A stretch of DNA of 7,910 nucleotides from CAYUYH01 sp964449175 (GTDB lineage: Bacteria > Planctomycetota > Phycisphaerae > SM23-33). Shown here piece after piece: positions 1 to 6,678 of this stretch. Under the pieces are notes generated by a model. The model did not search any database. It was not told where the DNA came from and saw only the letters and a list, made by a program, of their open reading frames with translations. The position numbers were made by a program, and so were the translations under genes. Every line of letters begins with the position of its first letter. Within the stretch, counting starts at the first letter, position 1. The DNA lies in contig CAYUYH010000135.1 in the NCBI GenBank assembly GCA_964449175.1, positions 1 through 7,910 of the forward strand, read 5' to 3'.

Positions 1-49
1 GTCAAGTGCGGAAGACATGTGAGCCACGACGTCGCCGTCCCCAACTGCC

Positions 50-91
50 AATCCGCAATCCGCAATCCGCAATCCGCAATCCGAAATCCCC
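50..91. repeat. Tandem heptamer repeat tract (AATCCGC)n
   Basis: Six consecutive 7-base units are visible: four perfect AATCCGC (50-77), then AATCCGA and AATCCCC. The tract lies just beyond the stop codon of the minus-strand hydrolase. Read in that gene's sense direction it is ATTGCGG-type, the same orientation as the tract after prfA at 2901. It resembles the short tandem heptanucleotide repeats of cyanobacteria (STRR type) in form, but relationship to them is not implied. The rest of bases 1-113 shows no gene I can support. Confidence 0.9.
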
Positions 92-113
92 AAGCGGCAG
101 GCCTGTGGCTGGG

Positions 114-1268
114 TCACCCCGCCAGCCAGTTCCTGACCCACGGCACGGCCTTGGCGCCGTTCCACTGGTGCCCGCCGTCGTGGATGTCGAAGCCGATGCG
201 GTCGGCGCAGCCGAGCAACTGATACGCCTGTCGCGCGATATCCACCTGCGGCTGAACGTTTGCGACCCCGTCCGGCCCGGACAGCGAGTCGGCCTTGCCC
301 GTCTGGATCAGCAGCGGCGTGGGCGCGACCAGCGCCGCGATGTCGCCCAGGTCGAACAGCTCCCACAGGTGTGGCACCATGTTGCACGCGCAGTTGTGCT
401 TGCGGTACAGCAGCGGGGCGGCCACCGGGTGCAGGTAGGCACTGACGACCACGCACGCCAGCCGATCGTCGATCGCGCCGGTCGCCAGGGACTGCCAGCC
501 GCCGCCGCTGAAACCGGCGCAGCCGATGCGGTCGCCGCGAACGTCGTCGCGCGACCGCAGGTGGTCGATCAGCCTCACCAGGTCGAACGCGTGCGTGCCG
601 ATCACCGAAATCCCCAGCGGCAGGCCGGTCATCTGGAGGAACGTGCACGAGCTGCCGCCGACCTTGCCGCGGGCGTCCACCTCTCGCCGCTCGCCGAAGC
701 CGCGCGCGTCCGGACAGACCGCCAGCATACCAGCCCGGGCGAACTGGACGCCGAAGCCGTTCCCCTCGGCGACGCTATCCTTGCCCGACCCGTGCCCGTG
801 GCAGCAGATCACCGCCGGCGCCGGCCCGCTCGCCCCCTTGGGCCGGAGGATGAACATCGGCATGGTCACGCCCGGCTCGGTGTCGATCAGCCAGTGCTCG
901 CGGACGAACTCGCCGCAATCGACCTTGCCTGTCATTCGCGGGTTCGGCTTGGCCGGCGTGAGCCGGTCGAACCCAATCAACTCGATGAACTTGGCCCTCG
1001 CGGCGGCCGACCATGCCTCAAGCTCAGCCGGCGTCTTGGCGGCCAGGCCCATCGACCGGGCGTGGGCGCGGTAGTAGCTTATCAGCCGATCGCGCGAGTC
1101 GTAGAACTGCGGGGTTTGCTGCGGTGTCATGGGAACCCTCTTGGCATTGCGCCCGCCCGGCGCGTCCTGAGCGAACAGCCTGCTTGCCCCGGACAGCGCG
1201 GACGCCACGTACACGCCAGCGGCGCCCAGGGCGGACTTGATGAAGCCGCGTCGAGTCAGACCGGCCAT
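114..1268 (-). CDS. Tat-exported alpha/beta hydrolase, acetyl xylan esterase / dienelactone hydrolase-like
   Basis: A 384-residue protein, probably a secreted esterase acting on carbohydrate esters or similar substrates outside the cytoplasm; the exact substrate is unknown. The N-terminus is a Tat signal: TRRGFIKS at residues 5-12, a hydrophobic stretch to about residue 33, and a likely cleavage near FAQDA (32-36). The hydrolase fold follows, with an oxyanion-type HGHG at 157-160, a nucleophile elbow GFSGGG with Ser254, the probable acid Asp327 in GKADS, and His367 in DGGHQW. The catalytic triad therefore looks complete. It resembles the large Abhydrolase_7/AXE1 esterases found in planctomycetes. 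The start was chosen because AAGGAG (complement of 1275-1280) sits 6 bases upstream and the Tat motif begins at once; the frame stays open further upstream but runs antisense through rpmE. It is divergent from rpmE. Fold and export are well supported; substrate is inference. Confidence 0.85.
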   Translation of the reverse strand: MAGLTRRGFIKSALGAAGVYVASALSGASRLFAQDAPGGRNAKRVPMTPQQTPQFYDSRDRLISYYRAHARSMGLAAKTPAELEAWSAAARAKFIELIGFDRLTPAKPNPRMTGKVDCGEFVREHWLIDTEPGVTMPMFILRPKGASGPAPAVICCHGHGSGKDSVAEGNGFGVQFARAGMLAVCPDARGFGERREVDARGKVGGSSCTFLQMTGLPLGISVIGTHAFDLVRLIDHLRSRDDVRGDRIGCAGFSGGGWQSLATGAIDDRLACVVVSAYLHPVAAPLLYRKHNCACNMVPHLWELFDLGDIAALVAPTPLLIQTGKADSLSGPDGVANVQPQVDIARQAYQLLGCADRIGFDIHDGGHQWNGAKAVPWVRNWLAG

Positions 1269-1343
1269 TGGCTGCTCCTTCAGCGGTGCCGAGCGGCACT
1301 TGGCGGCAATCCAGCCGCCAGCGCCCGCCCGCTCCGCAGCCGC

Positions 1344-1372
1344 ATTTGAGGCCGCAGCGGCGGGAAATTCAA
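1344..1372 (-). promoter_or_regulatory. Candidate sigma70-type promoter for the hydrolase
   Basis: On the minus strand TTGAAT (complement of 1367-1372) and TCAAAT (complement of 1344-1349) are separated by 17 bases. Each hexamer matches the consensus at 4 of 6 positions. It lies about 75 bases upstream of the hydrolase start. This is a pattern match only, though the AT content stands out in GC-rich DNA. Confidence 0.3.
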
Positions 1373-1400
1373 TTGCATTCCTCCTCCCAGCCGATACACT
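1373..1400 (+). promoter_or_regulatory. Candidate sigma70-type promoter for rpmE
   Basis: TTGCAT (1373-1378) and TACACT (1395-1400) are spaced by 16 bases and lie 42 bases upstream of the rpmE start. The -35 hexamer abuts the -35 candidate of the divergent hydrolase promoter, so the two would be arranged back to back. This is a pattern match only. Confidence 0.35.
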
Positions 1401-1442
1401 ACCGAGTCCCGTCGACAGCGGCGGGGCCAAGAGGCAAGTGAG

Positions 1443-1679
1443 ATGAAAGACAAGATACACCCCAAGTACCAGGAAACCACCGTCACCTGCGCCTGCGGAA
1501 ACAGGTTCCAGACCCGCTCGACCAAGGGCGATATACAGGTGGATATCTGCTCGAATTGCCACCCGTTCTACACCGGCAAGCAGAAGTTCGTGGACACCGC
1601 GGGCCGCGTCGAGAAGTTCCAGCGGAAGTTCGGCGGCGAGTACTTCAAGAAGGCAGACAAAAAGTCCGGCAAGAAGTAG
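1443..1679 (+). CDS. rpmE: 50S ribosomal protein L31, zinc-binding form
   Basis: A 78-residue protein with the L31 signature: MKxxIHPKY at the N-terminus, the zinc-ribbon cysteines Cys16, Cys18, Cys36 and Cys39 (CxC and CxxC), and the family pattern CSNCHPFYTGKQKFVDTAGR followed by VEKF. All four cysteines are present, so this is the zinc-containing (C+) form rather than the zinc-free paralogue induced by zinc starvation. L31 sits in the 50S subunit and contributes to an intersubunit bridge. The lysine-rich tail (KKADKKSGKK) is usual for the family. AAGAGG at 1429-1434 is 8 bases before the ATG. The gene precedes prfA, a common neighbour, but an intrinsic terminator separates them. Confidence 0.97.
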   Translation: MKDKIHPKYQETTVTCACGNRFQTRSTKGDIQVDICSNCHPFYTGKQKFVDTAGRVEKFQRKFGGEYFKKADKKSGKK

Positions 1680-1694
1680 CTGGCTGAAGCGCAC

Positions 1695-1730
1695 AACGCC
1701 GATGATTCCCCTGGGAACGTCGGCGTTTTT
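1695..1730 (+). terminator. Rho-independent terminator after rpmE
   Basis: AACGCCGA (1695-1702) pairs perfectly with TCGGCGTT (1720-1727), and an inner pair TTCCC (1706-1710) / GGGAA (1713-1717) extends the hairpin. It ends in a T run (1726-1730). It starts 15 bases after the rpmE stop. Termination or attenuation here would let L31 be made in excess of release factor 1. The sequence from 1731 to the prfA start contains no promoter I can defend. Confidence 0.85.
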
Positions 1731-1791
1731 GTATGCATGCGGCGGGGCGCCGCCGTCGTGAGAATCGCAAGGCTCCCAATGGGAAAGTGTC

Positions 1792-2898
1792 ATGGCTGCG
1801 GCTGAGAACTCATTGATGCTGAAGCTCGACGAGCTGGACCGGCGTTTCGCCGAGGTCGCCGCCCAGATGGCCGACCCGGCGACGTCGGCCGACCACACCA
1901 GGTACGTCGCCCTGGCCAAGGAGCACGCCCGGCTGGGGCGGATCGTCGAGCCCTACCGCGCCTTCGTGGCCGTCGAGGCCCACCGCCTCGAGGCGCAGTC
2001 GATCCTGGACGACCCCGACGGCGACGCGGAGCTGAAGACCCTCGCCGCCGGTGAGATCGACTCGCTCACCAGCCGCTCGGCTGAGTCGCTGGAGAAGCTC
2101 AAGGGCCTGCTGGTGATGGGCGATGACGCCGACATCGACTCGGTCGTGCTGGAGATCCGCGCCGGCACGGGCGGGGAGGAGGCGGCCTTGTTCGCCGCAG
2201 ACCTGCTGGACATGTACCGCCGCTATGGCGAGGGCAAGGGCTGGAAGTTCGAGATCATCTCGGCCAGTCCGACCGGCATGGGCGGCTTTCGCGAGGCGAT
2301 CGTTGCGGTCAAGGGCGCCGGCGTGTGGAGCCGGCTGGGCTACGAAGGCGGCGGCCACCGCGTCCAGCGCGTCCCGAAGACCGAGGCACAGGGGCGCGTC
2401 CACACCTCCGCGGCGACCGTCGCCGTGCTGCCGGAAAGTGAGGACACCGACGTTGACATCGACTGGGACAAGGACGTTTCGGAGCACACCTCCCGCGCCG
2501 GCGGGCCCGGCGGGCAGAACGTCAACAAGGTCGAGTCCGCCGTCAGGCTGGAGCACCTGCCCACCGGCATCACCGTCTCCATGCGCGACGAGAAGAGCCA
2601 GCACAAGAACCGCGCCAAGGCCCGCCGCATCCTGGCCCTGCGAGTCAACGAGCACTTCCGCAGCCGGCAGCTCGCCGCCGAGGCCGCCGCACGCAAGAAG
2701 ATGATCGGCTCGGGCGACCGCTCGCAGCGAGTCCGCACATACAACTTCCCCCAGAACCGCTGCACGGACCACCGCCTCAAGGGCGAGGGCAAGGAAGGCG
2801 CCAACTACAACCTCGACCGCATCATCGCCGGCAATCTGGACGACCTCATCGACGCGCTTGTCGCACGCGACAAGGCCCAACGCCTGGCGAACCTCTGA
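1792..2898 (+). CDS. prfA: Peptide chain release factor 1 (RF1)
   Basis: A 368-residue class I release factor, close to the roughly 360 residues usual for RF1. It recognises UAA and UAG in the ribosomal A site and triggers hydrolysis of peptidyl-tRNA. The GGQ catalytic motif is at residues 240-242 within RAGGPGGQNVNKVESAVR. The codon-recognition loop carries the RF1-type PxT motif as Pro195-Lys196-Thr197 (HRVQRVPKTEAQGRVHTSAA), not the SPF of RF2, so it is RF1. The C-terminal RTYNFPQNRCTDHR is also family-typical. The start is ATG 1792, with GGGAAAG (1781-1787) only 4 bases upstream, a weak and close ribosome binding site. ATG 1816 is an alternative start that would remove eight residues. The GGQ methyltransferase gene prmC, often next to prfA, is not found downstream here. 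Confidence 0.97.
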   Translation: MAAAENSLMLKLDELDRRFAEVAAQMADPATSADHTRYVALAKEHARLGRIVEPYRAFVAVEAHRLEAQSILDDPDGDAELKTLAAGEIDSLTSRSAESLEKLKGLLVMGDDADIDSVVLEIRAGTGGEEAALFAADLLDMYRRYGEGKGWKFEIISASPTGMGGFREAIVAVKGAGVWSRLGYEGGGHRVQRVPKTEAQGRVHTSAATVAVLPESEDTDVDIDWDKDVSEHTSRAGGPGGQNVNKVESAVRLEHLPTGITVSMRDEKSQHKNRAKARRILALRVNEHFRSRQLAAEAAARKKMIGSGDRSQRVRTYNFPQNRCTDHRLKGEGKEGANYNLDRIIAGNLDDLIDALVARDKAQRLANL

Positions 2899-2900
2899 TA

Positions 2901-2928
2901 ATTGCGGATTGCGGATTGCGGATTGAGG
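2901..2928. repeat. Tandem heptamer repeat tract (ATTGCGG)n after prfA
   Basis: Three perfect ATTGCGG units (2901-2921) and one variant ATTGAGG (2922-2928) begin two bases after the prfA stop codon. The unit is the reverse complement of the AATCCGC unit at 50-91, so both tracts read ATTGCGG in the sense direction of the gene they follow. The remaining bases up to 3017 show no further feature I can support. Confidence 0.9.
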
Positions 2929-3017
2929 AAAGGCGCTAGGCAATAGGTGTTGGCCACCGGGGCCGAAGGGCACAATCGCGACGGCCGACGCGGGGCTGCG
3001 CCGTACGGTGCACGAGA

Positions 3018-4109
3018 ATGATCGAAGGAAAGCTCATCCGACTAAGGCCGGCCACGTTGGACGATCGGCGGATGATCTACGAGTGGAGTCACTCGTCGGA
3101 CATCGCGCGGTGGATTCATCTCTCCGGTGAACCCGCCGAGAGCTTCGAAACATGGTGCGACGACTGGAAGGCTCACTACTTCACGGACGAATCTCCTCGG
3201 CTCGGGCGCGCCTTCGTCATTGAGTTGGACGGCAGGCCGATCGGCGTCGTCGCGTACAACGACATCGACGAGCAGGACCGCGTCGAGCTAGATATCTGGA
3301 TGGACTCGGAGACCCACTGCGGCAGGGGCTTCGGGACCGACGCCATTGAGGCCCTCTGTTCCCATCTGAGCACGGCGCTGGGCGTGAAGACCTTCATGGT
3401 GCAGCCGTCCGCGAGGAATCCAAGAGCCATACGGGCGTATGAGAAGACAGGGTTTGTGAGAACGCCGACGAGCCCGGAGGAGTTCCAAGCCCAGTGGGGC
3501 CGCATAGATTGCCACGACAGCGTTCTGATGATCAGGATAGACTGTAGAATGCCCGGCACGCCGGAGCGGACAGTGACGCAGGACGCCTACAGACTCATCG
3601 ACCCGACCGAAAACCTGGCCGACGAGTACATCGCCTACGTAGAGGAGTTTCGCGCCGCGGGCGAGCCGTTCGTCCACGGCGACCTGGCCGCCGCCGGCGG
3701 CAGCTTTGCCCAGCTCCTGCAATGCTGGCGCGACTGGGCCGACGGCAGAAACCTGCCCGCCGGCTACGTGCCGGGCAACCACTACTGGCTCGTGCGAGGC
3801 CGGCGGATCATCGGCACAAGTCGGTTTCGGCACCAGCTCACCAAGGCGCTGGAAGACGAGGGCGGGCACATCGGCTACGACGTTCGGCCGTCGGAGCGCG
3901 GCAAGGGCAACGCCACGCGACTGCTGGCGATGACGATGGAACGCGCCCGCCGGCTCGGCCTGCACAGAGTGCTGGTGACATGCAACGCGGATAACCCTGC
4001 CTCCAAGCGAGTCATCGAGAAATGCGGCGGGCAACTCGCCAGCCGCAGCCCTGCCGAGCGCACCGGCAAGGAGATGCTGAGGTACTGGATAGACCTAAGC
4101 AAGCAGTGA
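3018..4109 (+). CDS. Tandem fusion of two GNAT-family N-acetyltransferases
   Basis: A 363-residue protein containing two complete GNAT folds, which transfer acetyl groups from acetyl-CoA; substrates are unknown. Domain 1 (about residues 1-175) starts MIEGKLIRLRP, has the acetyl-CoA loop CGRGFGT at 101-107 and the family pattern NPRAIRAYEKTGF (134-146). It resembles the AAC(6')/RimJ-type branch. Domain 2 (about 185-363) has YWLVRGRRIIGTSRFRH at 256-272, GGHIGYDVRPSERGKGNAT at 282-300 and NPASKRVIEKCGG at 326-338, like the COG3981 predicted acetyltransferases. Single GNAT proteins are normally about 150-190 residues, so this is double length. An internal Met178 marks the seam. By hand count, about 16 of the first 60 codons end in A or T against about 7 of 60 at the start of domain 2, so the halves may have different histories. 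The ribosome binding site is weak. Drug resistance cannot be claimed from this. Confidence 0.85.
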   Translation: MIEGKLIRLRPATLDDRRMIYEWSHSSDIARWIHLSGEPAESFETWCDDWKAHYFTDESPRLGRAFVIELDGRPIGVVAYNDIDEQDRVELDIWMDSETHCGRGFGTDAIEALCSHLSTALGVKTFMVQPSARNPRAIRAYEKTGFVRTPTSPEEFQAQWGRIDCHDSVLMIRIDCRMPGTPERTVTQDAYRLIDPTENLADEYIAYVEEFRAAGEPFVHGDLAAAGGSFAQLLQCWRDWADGRNLPAGYVPGNHYWLVRGRRIIGTSRFRHQLTKALEDEGGHIGYDVRPSERGKGNATRLLAMTMERARRLGLHRVLVTCNADNPASKRVIEKCGGQLASRSPAERTGKEMLRYWIDLSKQ

Positions 4110-4125
4110 TCCGCGGCGATTATCA

Positions 4126-4154
4126 TTGAACCTAAGGCGGCGGCGACGTATAAG
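4126..4154 (+). promoter_or_regulatory. Strong candidate sigma70-type promoter for the reductase-selA operon
   Basis: TTGAAC (4126-4131) and TATAAG (4149-4154) are spaced by exactly 17 bases, matching the consensus at 4 of 6 and 5 of 6 positions respectively. It lies in the 94-base gap after the GNAT gene and upstream of AAGGAG (4191-4196). It is the best promoter match I found and would serve the broken leader gene and everything downstream. Confidence 0.5.
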
Positions 4155-4203
4155 TTACAGTGCCGCCGACGGGTCAGTACCACCTGCCTGAAGGAGTGGC
4201 GCC

Positions 4204-4656
4204 ATGACCTCGCCAACGCTCCACCTTCTGACCGTTTCCCTCTGCGCTACTGTGCTGGCCGATGCCTGCTCGGCCGAGGAGCAATGGCTGGCCTACGGCG
4301 TCTCGGAAAGCCCTTACTCGATCACCGTCTCGCCGTCCGACCGGCGGCGATGGCCGACGATCTCGCTGCCCGCGGCGTGAAGCTCGTGCTCGTGCACGCC
4401 TCGCCCGCCGAGGCCGGGCAACTGGCCAAGTAGGCGGCCGACAACGACGTTACGTTGCCGCTCGGGCAACTGGCCGGCGACGACGCAGCCGCACGCCGGC
4501 GCCGCGCTGCCCTGGCTGGTCTTGACAGACGCCGATCACAAGGCGATCTTCAAGGGCTCGTCGCTTGCCGAACTGACCGGCAGGTTGCCCGCTGCGCCCG
4601 GCAGCGCGACCGCGCCTGCCGCGGCAGCGGGCCAGAGCAAGGAGCAGCAGAGATGA
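4204..4656 (+). pseudogene. Decayed secreted protein, possibly thioredoxin-like, at the head of the operon
   Basis: The gene keeps AAGGAG (4191-4196) 7 bases before its ATG and an apparent signal peptide (MTSPTLHLLTVSLCATVLA, then ADACSAEE). Translation from the ATG stops after 58 residues at TGA 4378-4380. Protein-like sequence moves to another frame near 4340-4350 (ADDLAARGVKLVLVHAS, then PAEAGQLAK), is cut by an in-frame TAG at 4431-4433, resumes as AADNDVTLPLGQLAGDDA, then returns to the first frame near 4480 (ALPWLVLTDADHKAIFKGSS, then LAELTGRLPA) and ends at TGA 4654-4656. High third-position GC follows these frame switches. The restored product would be about 150 residues. The strand and helix order and the phrase LPWLVLTDADHKAIFKG suggest a thioredoxin-like fold, but no CxxC is visible. 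Three lesions favour true decay over sequencing error. A real 58-residue secreted peptide is the alternative. Confidence 0.6.
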
Positions 4657-5858
4657 CAGGTTGCCGTGGAGGGGAGGGCAACGCCGGGCGGGCGCCGTCG
4701 GCCCGCGGCGAGTCGCAGTGTCCGCTGGAGTGGTTCGACGGAATGATCGAGCACTGCCACGACTACGCGACAGCCGCCAAGGCCGCCGGCAGGCCCATCG
4801 TCGGCATCATGTGCGAGTACGCGCCGCGCGAGGTGATCCTTGCCGCCGGCGCCGTGCCGGTGTGCCTGTGCGGCGGCTCGGAGAAGATGGTCGCCCCGGC
4901 CGAGGAGCACCTGCCGGCGACGCTCTGTCCGCTGATCAAGTCCACCTTTGGCTATCACGTCACCGGCGCCAACCCGTTCCTGGAGATGGCCGACCTCGTC
5001 GTCGCCGAGACCACCTGTGACGGCAAGAAGAAGATGCACGAGTTGATGGCCCGGACCCGACCCATGTACGTGCTGGATCTGCCGAACAAGTTCGACGACG
5101 CGGCCGCCGCACACTGGCTGGCCGAGGTCCGCAAGCTGAAGCGGCGGCTCGAGGAGCGGTTCAAGGTGTCCATCGGCGACGACGATCTGCGGTCGGCCGC
5201 GGCACTGATGAACCGCGAGCGGGCGCTTCGCAGGCAGTTGGCCGAACTGATGGCCGCGGACGACCCGCCGATCACGGGCGGGCAGCTTCTGTCGCTCAAG
5301 AGCAGCATATCCGGCATCCCGGCCGACCTGGCCCAGTACGAACGGGCCTGTGAGATGTACTCCGGCCGGCGCGGGGGCAACGGCCGGCGCGTGCGCGTGC
5401 TCATGACCGGCGTGCCCATGCCATACGGGGCGGAGAGGGTGCTGGAGATCATCGAGGACAGCGGCGGGCTGGTCGTATGCATGGAGAATTGCACGGGCAT
5501 CAAGCCGATCGTCGAGGACGTGGACCGTGACAACGCCGACATCCTGGCTGCTATCGCCGAGAAGTATTTCCATCTTCCCTGCTCGGTCAGGACCCCCAAT
5601 CGGGAGCGGCTGGATTCGCTGGCCGACCTGGCGCGGCAGTATCGGCCTCAGTGTGTGATCGAGCTGGTATGGCACGCGTGCCTGACCTATGACGTCGAGT
5701 CGGCCATCGTGAAAGACTACGTCGAGGGCGAGCTGGGTCTGCCGTATCTCAAGGTCGGCACCGACTATTCGCCGTCGGACTCCGCGCGCATCGCCACGCG
5801 CGTCGAGGCGCTGTTCGAGACGCTCCAGGCTGTCGGCGAGGGCGGGCGTCGAGGCTGA
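4653..5858 (+). CDS. Double-cubane-cluster anaerobic reductase, HgdB/YjiM-like (2-hydroxyacyl-CoA dehydratase D family)
   Basis: A 401-residue member of the HgdB/FldC/YjiM family. These oxygen-sensitive iron-sulfur proteins receive low-potential electrons from an ATP-driven activator. The signature MCEYAPREVILAAGAVPVC (53-71), LCPLIKSTFGY (91-101), ETTCDGKKKM (119-128), MENCTG (277-282) and WHAC (340-343) resemble the double-cubane-cluster branch (DCCP, YjiM) rather than a genuine hydroxyacyl-CoA dehydratase, which needs two different subunits; only one is present here. Candidate cluster-ligand cysteines include 54, 71, 73, 92, 122, 280, 310 and 343. Known DCCP reduces small molecules such as acetylene in vitro; its physiological substrate is unknown. 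The start at ATG 4653 has AAGGAG (4639-4644) 8 bases upstream and overlaps the pseudogene stop as ATGA. The frame is open upstream to 4434, but that part is pseudogene. Its activator follows 14 bases later. Confidence 0.88.
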   Translation: MTGCRGGEGNAGRAPSARGESQCPLEWFDGMIEHCHDYATAAKAAGRPIVGIMCEYAPREVILAAGAVPVCLCGGSEKMVAPAEEHLPATLCPLIKSTFGYHVTGANPFLEMADLVVAETTCDGKKKMHELMARTRPMYVLDLPNKFDDAAAAHWLAEVRKLKRRLEERFKVSIGDDDLRSAAALMNRERALRRQLAELMAADDPPITGGQLLSLKSSISGIPADLAQYERACEMYSGRRGGNGRRVRVLMTGVPMPYGAERVLEIIEDSGGLVVCMENCTGIKPIVEDVDRDNADILAAIAEKYFHLPCSVRTPNRERLDSLADLARQYRPQCVIELVWHACLTYDVESAIVKDYVEGELGLPYLKVGTDYSPSDSARIATRVEALFETLQAVGEGGRRG

Positions 5859-5872
5859 GGCAGGTTTCGCCA

Positions 5873-6664
5873 ATGGTTTTCGCGGGCATAGACGCCGGTT
5901 CCAGGACCATCAAGGTCGTCTTGGTGGACGAGAAACTTGGAGTCCTGGGCTCGGACATCGCGGACCAGGGGGTCCGGCAGGATGCCCTGGCCGGGAAGTT
6001 GTACGACGATCTGCTGACTGCCCGCGGCCTCGGGCGCGGGGATGTAGCCAGGGCCATCGGCACGGGCTATGCGCGCGGCTCGCTGACCATGGTCGATACG
6101 ACGTTCACGGAGATCACCTGCCACGCCGCCGGCGTCCGCCACCTCATGGGCGACGTCCGCACGGTGATAGAGATCGGCGGGCAGGACAGCAAGCTGCTCC
6201 GCCTCACGGCAGAGGGAACGGTCCGCGATTTCACCATGAACGACCGCTGTGCTGCCGGCACGGGCCGGTTCCTGGAGGTCCTGGCCGACCGGCTCGGCAC
6301 GCGACTGGACCAGCTTGGCAAGCTCGCGCGGATGAGCATGAACCCAGCCAACATCTCCAGCATGTGCGTCGTCTTCGCGGAGAGCGAGATCGTCGGGCTT
6401 CTCGCGGGCGGGGCGCCCGTCGAAGATATTGTCGCCGGCGTGCAGGCATCGGTGGCAGCCAGGGCGATCGCGATGGGCGGGCGGGACCTGACCGCGCCGA
6501 TAGCCTTCACGGGCGGTGTCGCCCTGGTGGATGGCATGGCCGACGCCCTGGCGCGTGCCCTGGGCCAAGACCTCGCCGTGGCGCCCACCCCGCAGTTCAC
6601 CGGCGCCCTCGGCGCGGCGATTCTGGCCTGCCGAAGCGAGGCCACCCGCGGCGCCGGGGCATGA
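5873..6664 (+). CDS. ATP-dependent activator of the reductase, BadF/BadG/HgdC type (DCCP reductase-like, YjiL-like)
   Basis: A 263-residue ASKHA-fold ATPase, the usual length for HgdC. As a homodimer it holds one [4Fe-4S] cluster between its subunits and couples ATP hydrolysis to electron injection into the partner iron-sulfur protein. Visible motifs are the phosphate-binding GIDAGSRTIK (5-14), IEIGGQDSK (99-107), NDRCAAGTGRFLE (123-135), SSMCVVFAESE (162-172), the adenosine-site FTGGVA (212-217) and PQFTGALGAA (240-249). Cys126 and Cys165 match the two cluster-binding cysteines of the family's helix-cluster-helix arrangement. The gene lies 14 bases after its partner, and its stop overlaps a possible upstream start of selA (ATGA, 6661-6664), so the three genes are probably cotranscribed. 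The ribosome binding site (GAGG around 5851-5860) is only moderate. Confidence 0.92.
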   Translation: MVFAGIDAGSRTIKVVLVDEKLGVLGSDIADQGVRQDALAGKLYDDLLTARGLGRGDVARAIGTGYARGSLTMVDTTFTEITCHAAGVRHLMGDVRTVIEIGGQDSKLLRLTAEGTVRDFTMNDRCAAGTGRFLEVLADRLGTRLDQLGKLARMSMNPANISSMCVVFAESEIVGLLAGGAPVEDIVAGVQASVAARAIAMGGRDLTAPIAFTGGVALVDGMADALARALGQDLAVAPTPQFTGALGAAILACRSEATRGAGA

Positions 6665-6678
6665 TCGGGAGAAAGACC

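Noticed and set aside
50..91. CRISPR array.
   Set aside because: The units are 7 bases long and contiguous, with no spacers.
6..1349. Long plus-strand open frame of 447 codons opposite the hydrolase.
   Set aside because: It is an antisense shadow in GC-rich DNA. The minus strand carries a full catalytic triad, a Tat signal and a good ribosome binding site.
1810..2973. Long minus-strand open frame of 387 codons opposite prfA.
   Set aside because: It is a shadow: the plus strand is unmistakably RF1, and the antisense product is a low-complexity Ala/Val/Gly/Asp-rich sequence.
4378..4380. TGA in the leader gene as a selenocysteine codon, tempting because selA is nearby and the same frame stays open to 4656.
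   Set aside because: The sequence just after the TGA in that frame is Arg/Pro/Ser-rich and looks out of frame, whereas another frame there reads as normal protein with high third-position GC. No convincing SECIS-like hairpin was recognised.
4455..4652. N-terminal extension of the reductase to an upstream ATG at 4455.
   Set aside because: The stretch overlaps the pseudogene, reads as Arg/Ala-rich out-of-frame sequence in its later part, and ATG 4653 has an ideal ribosome binding site.
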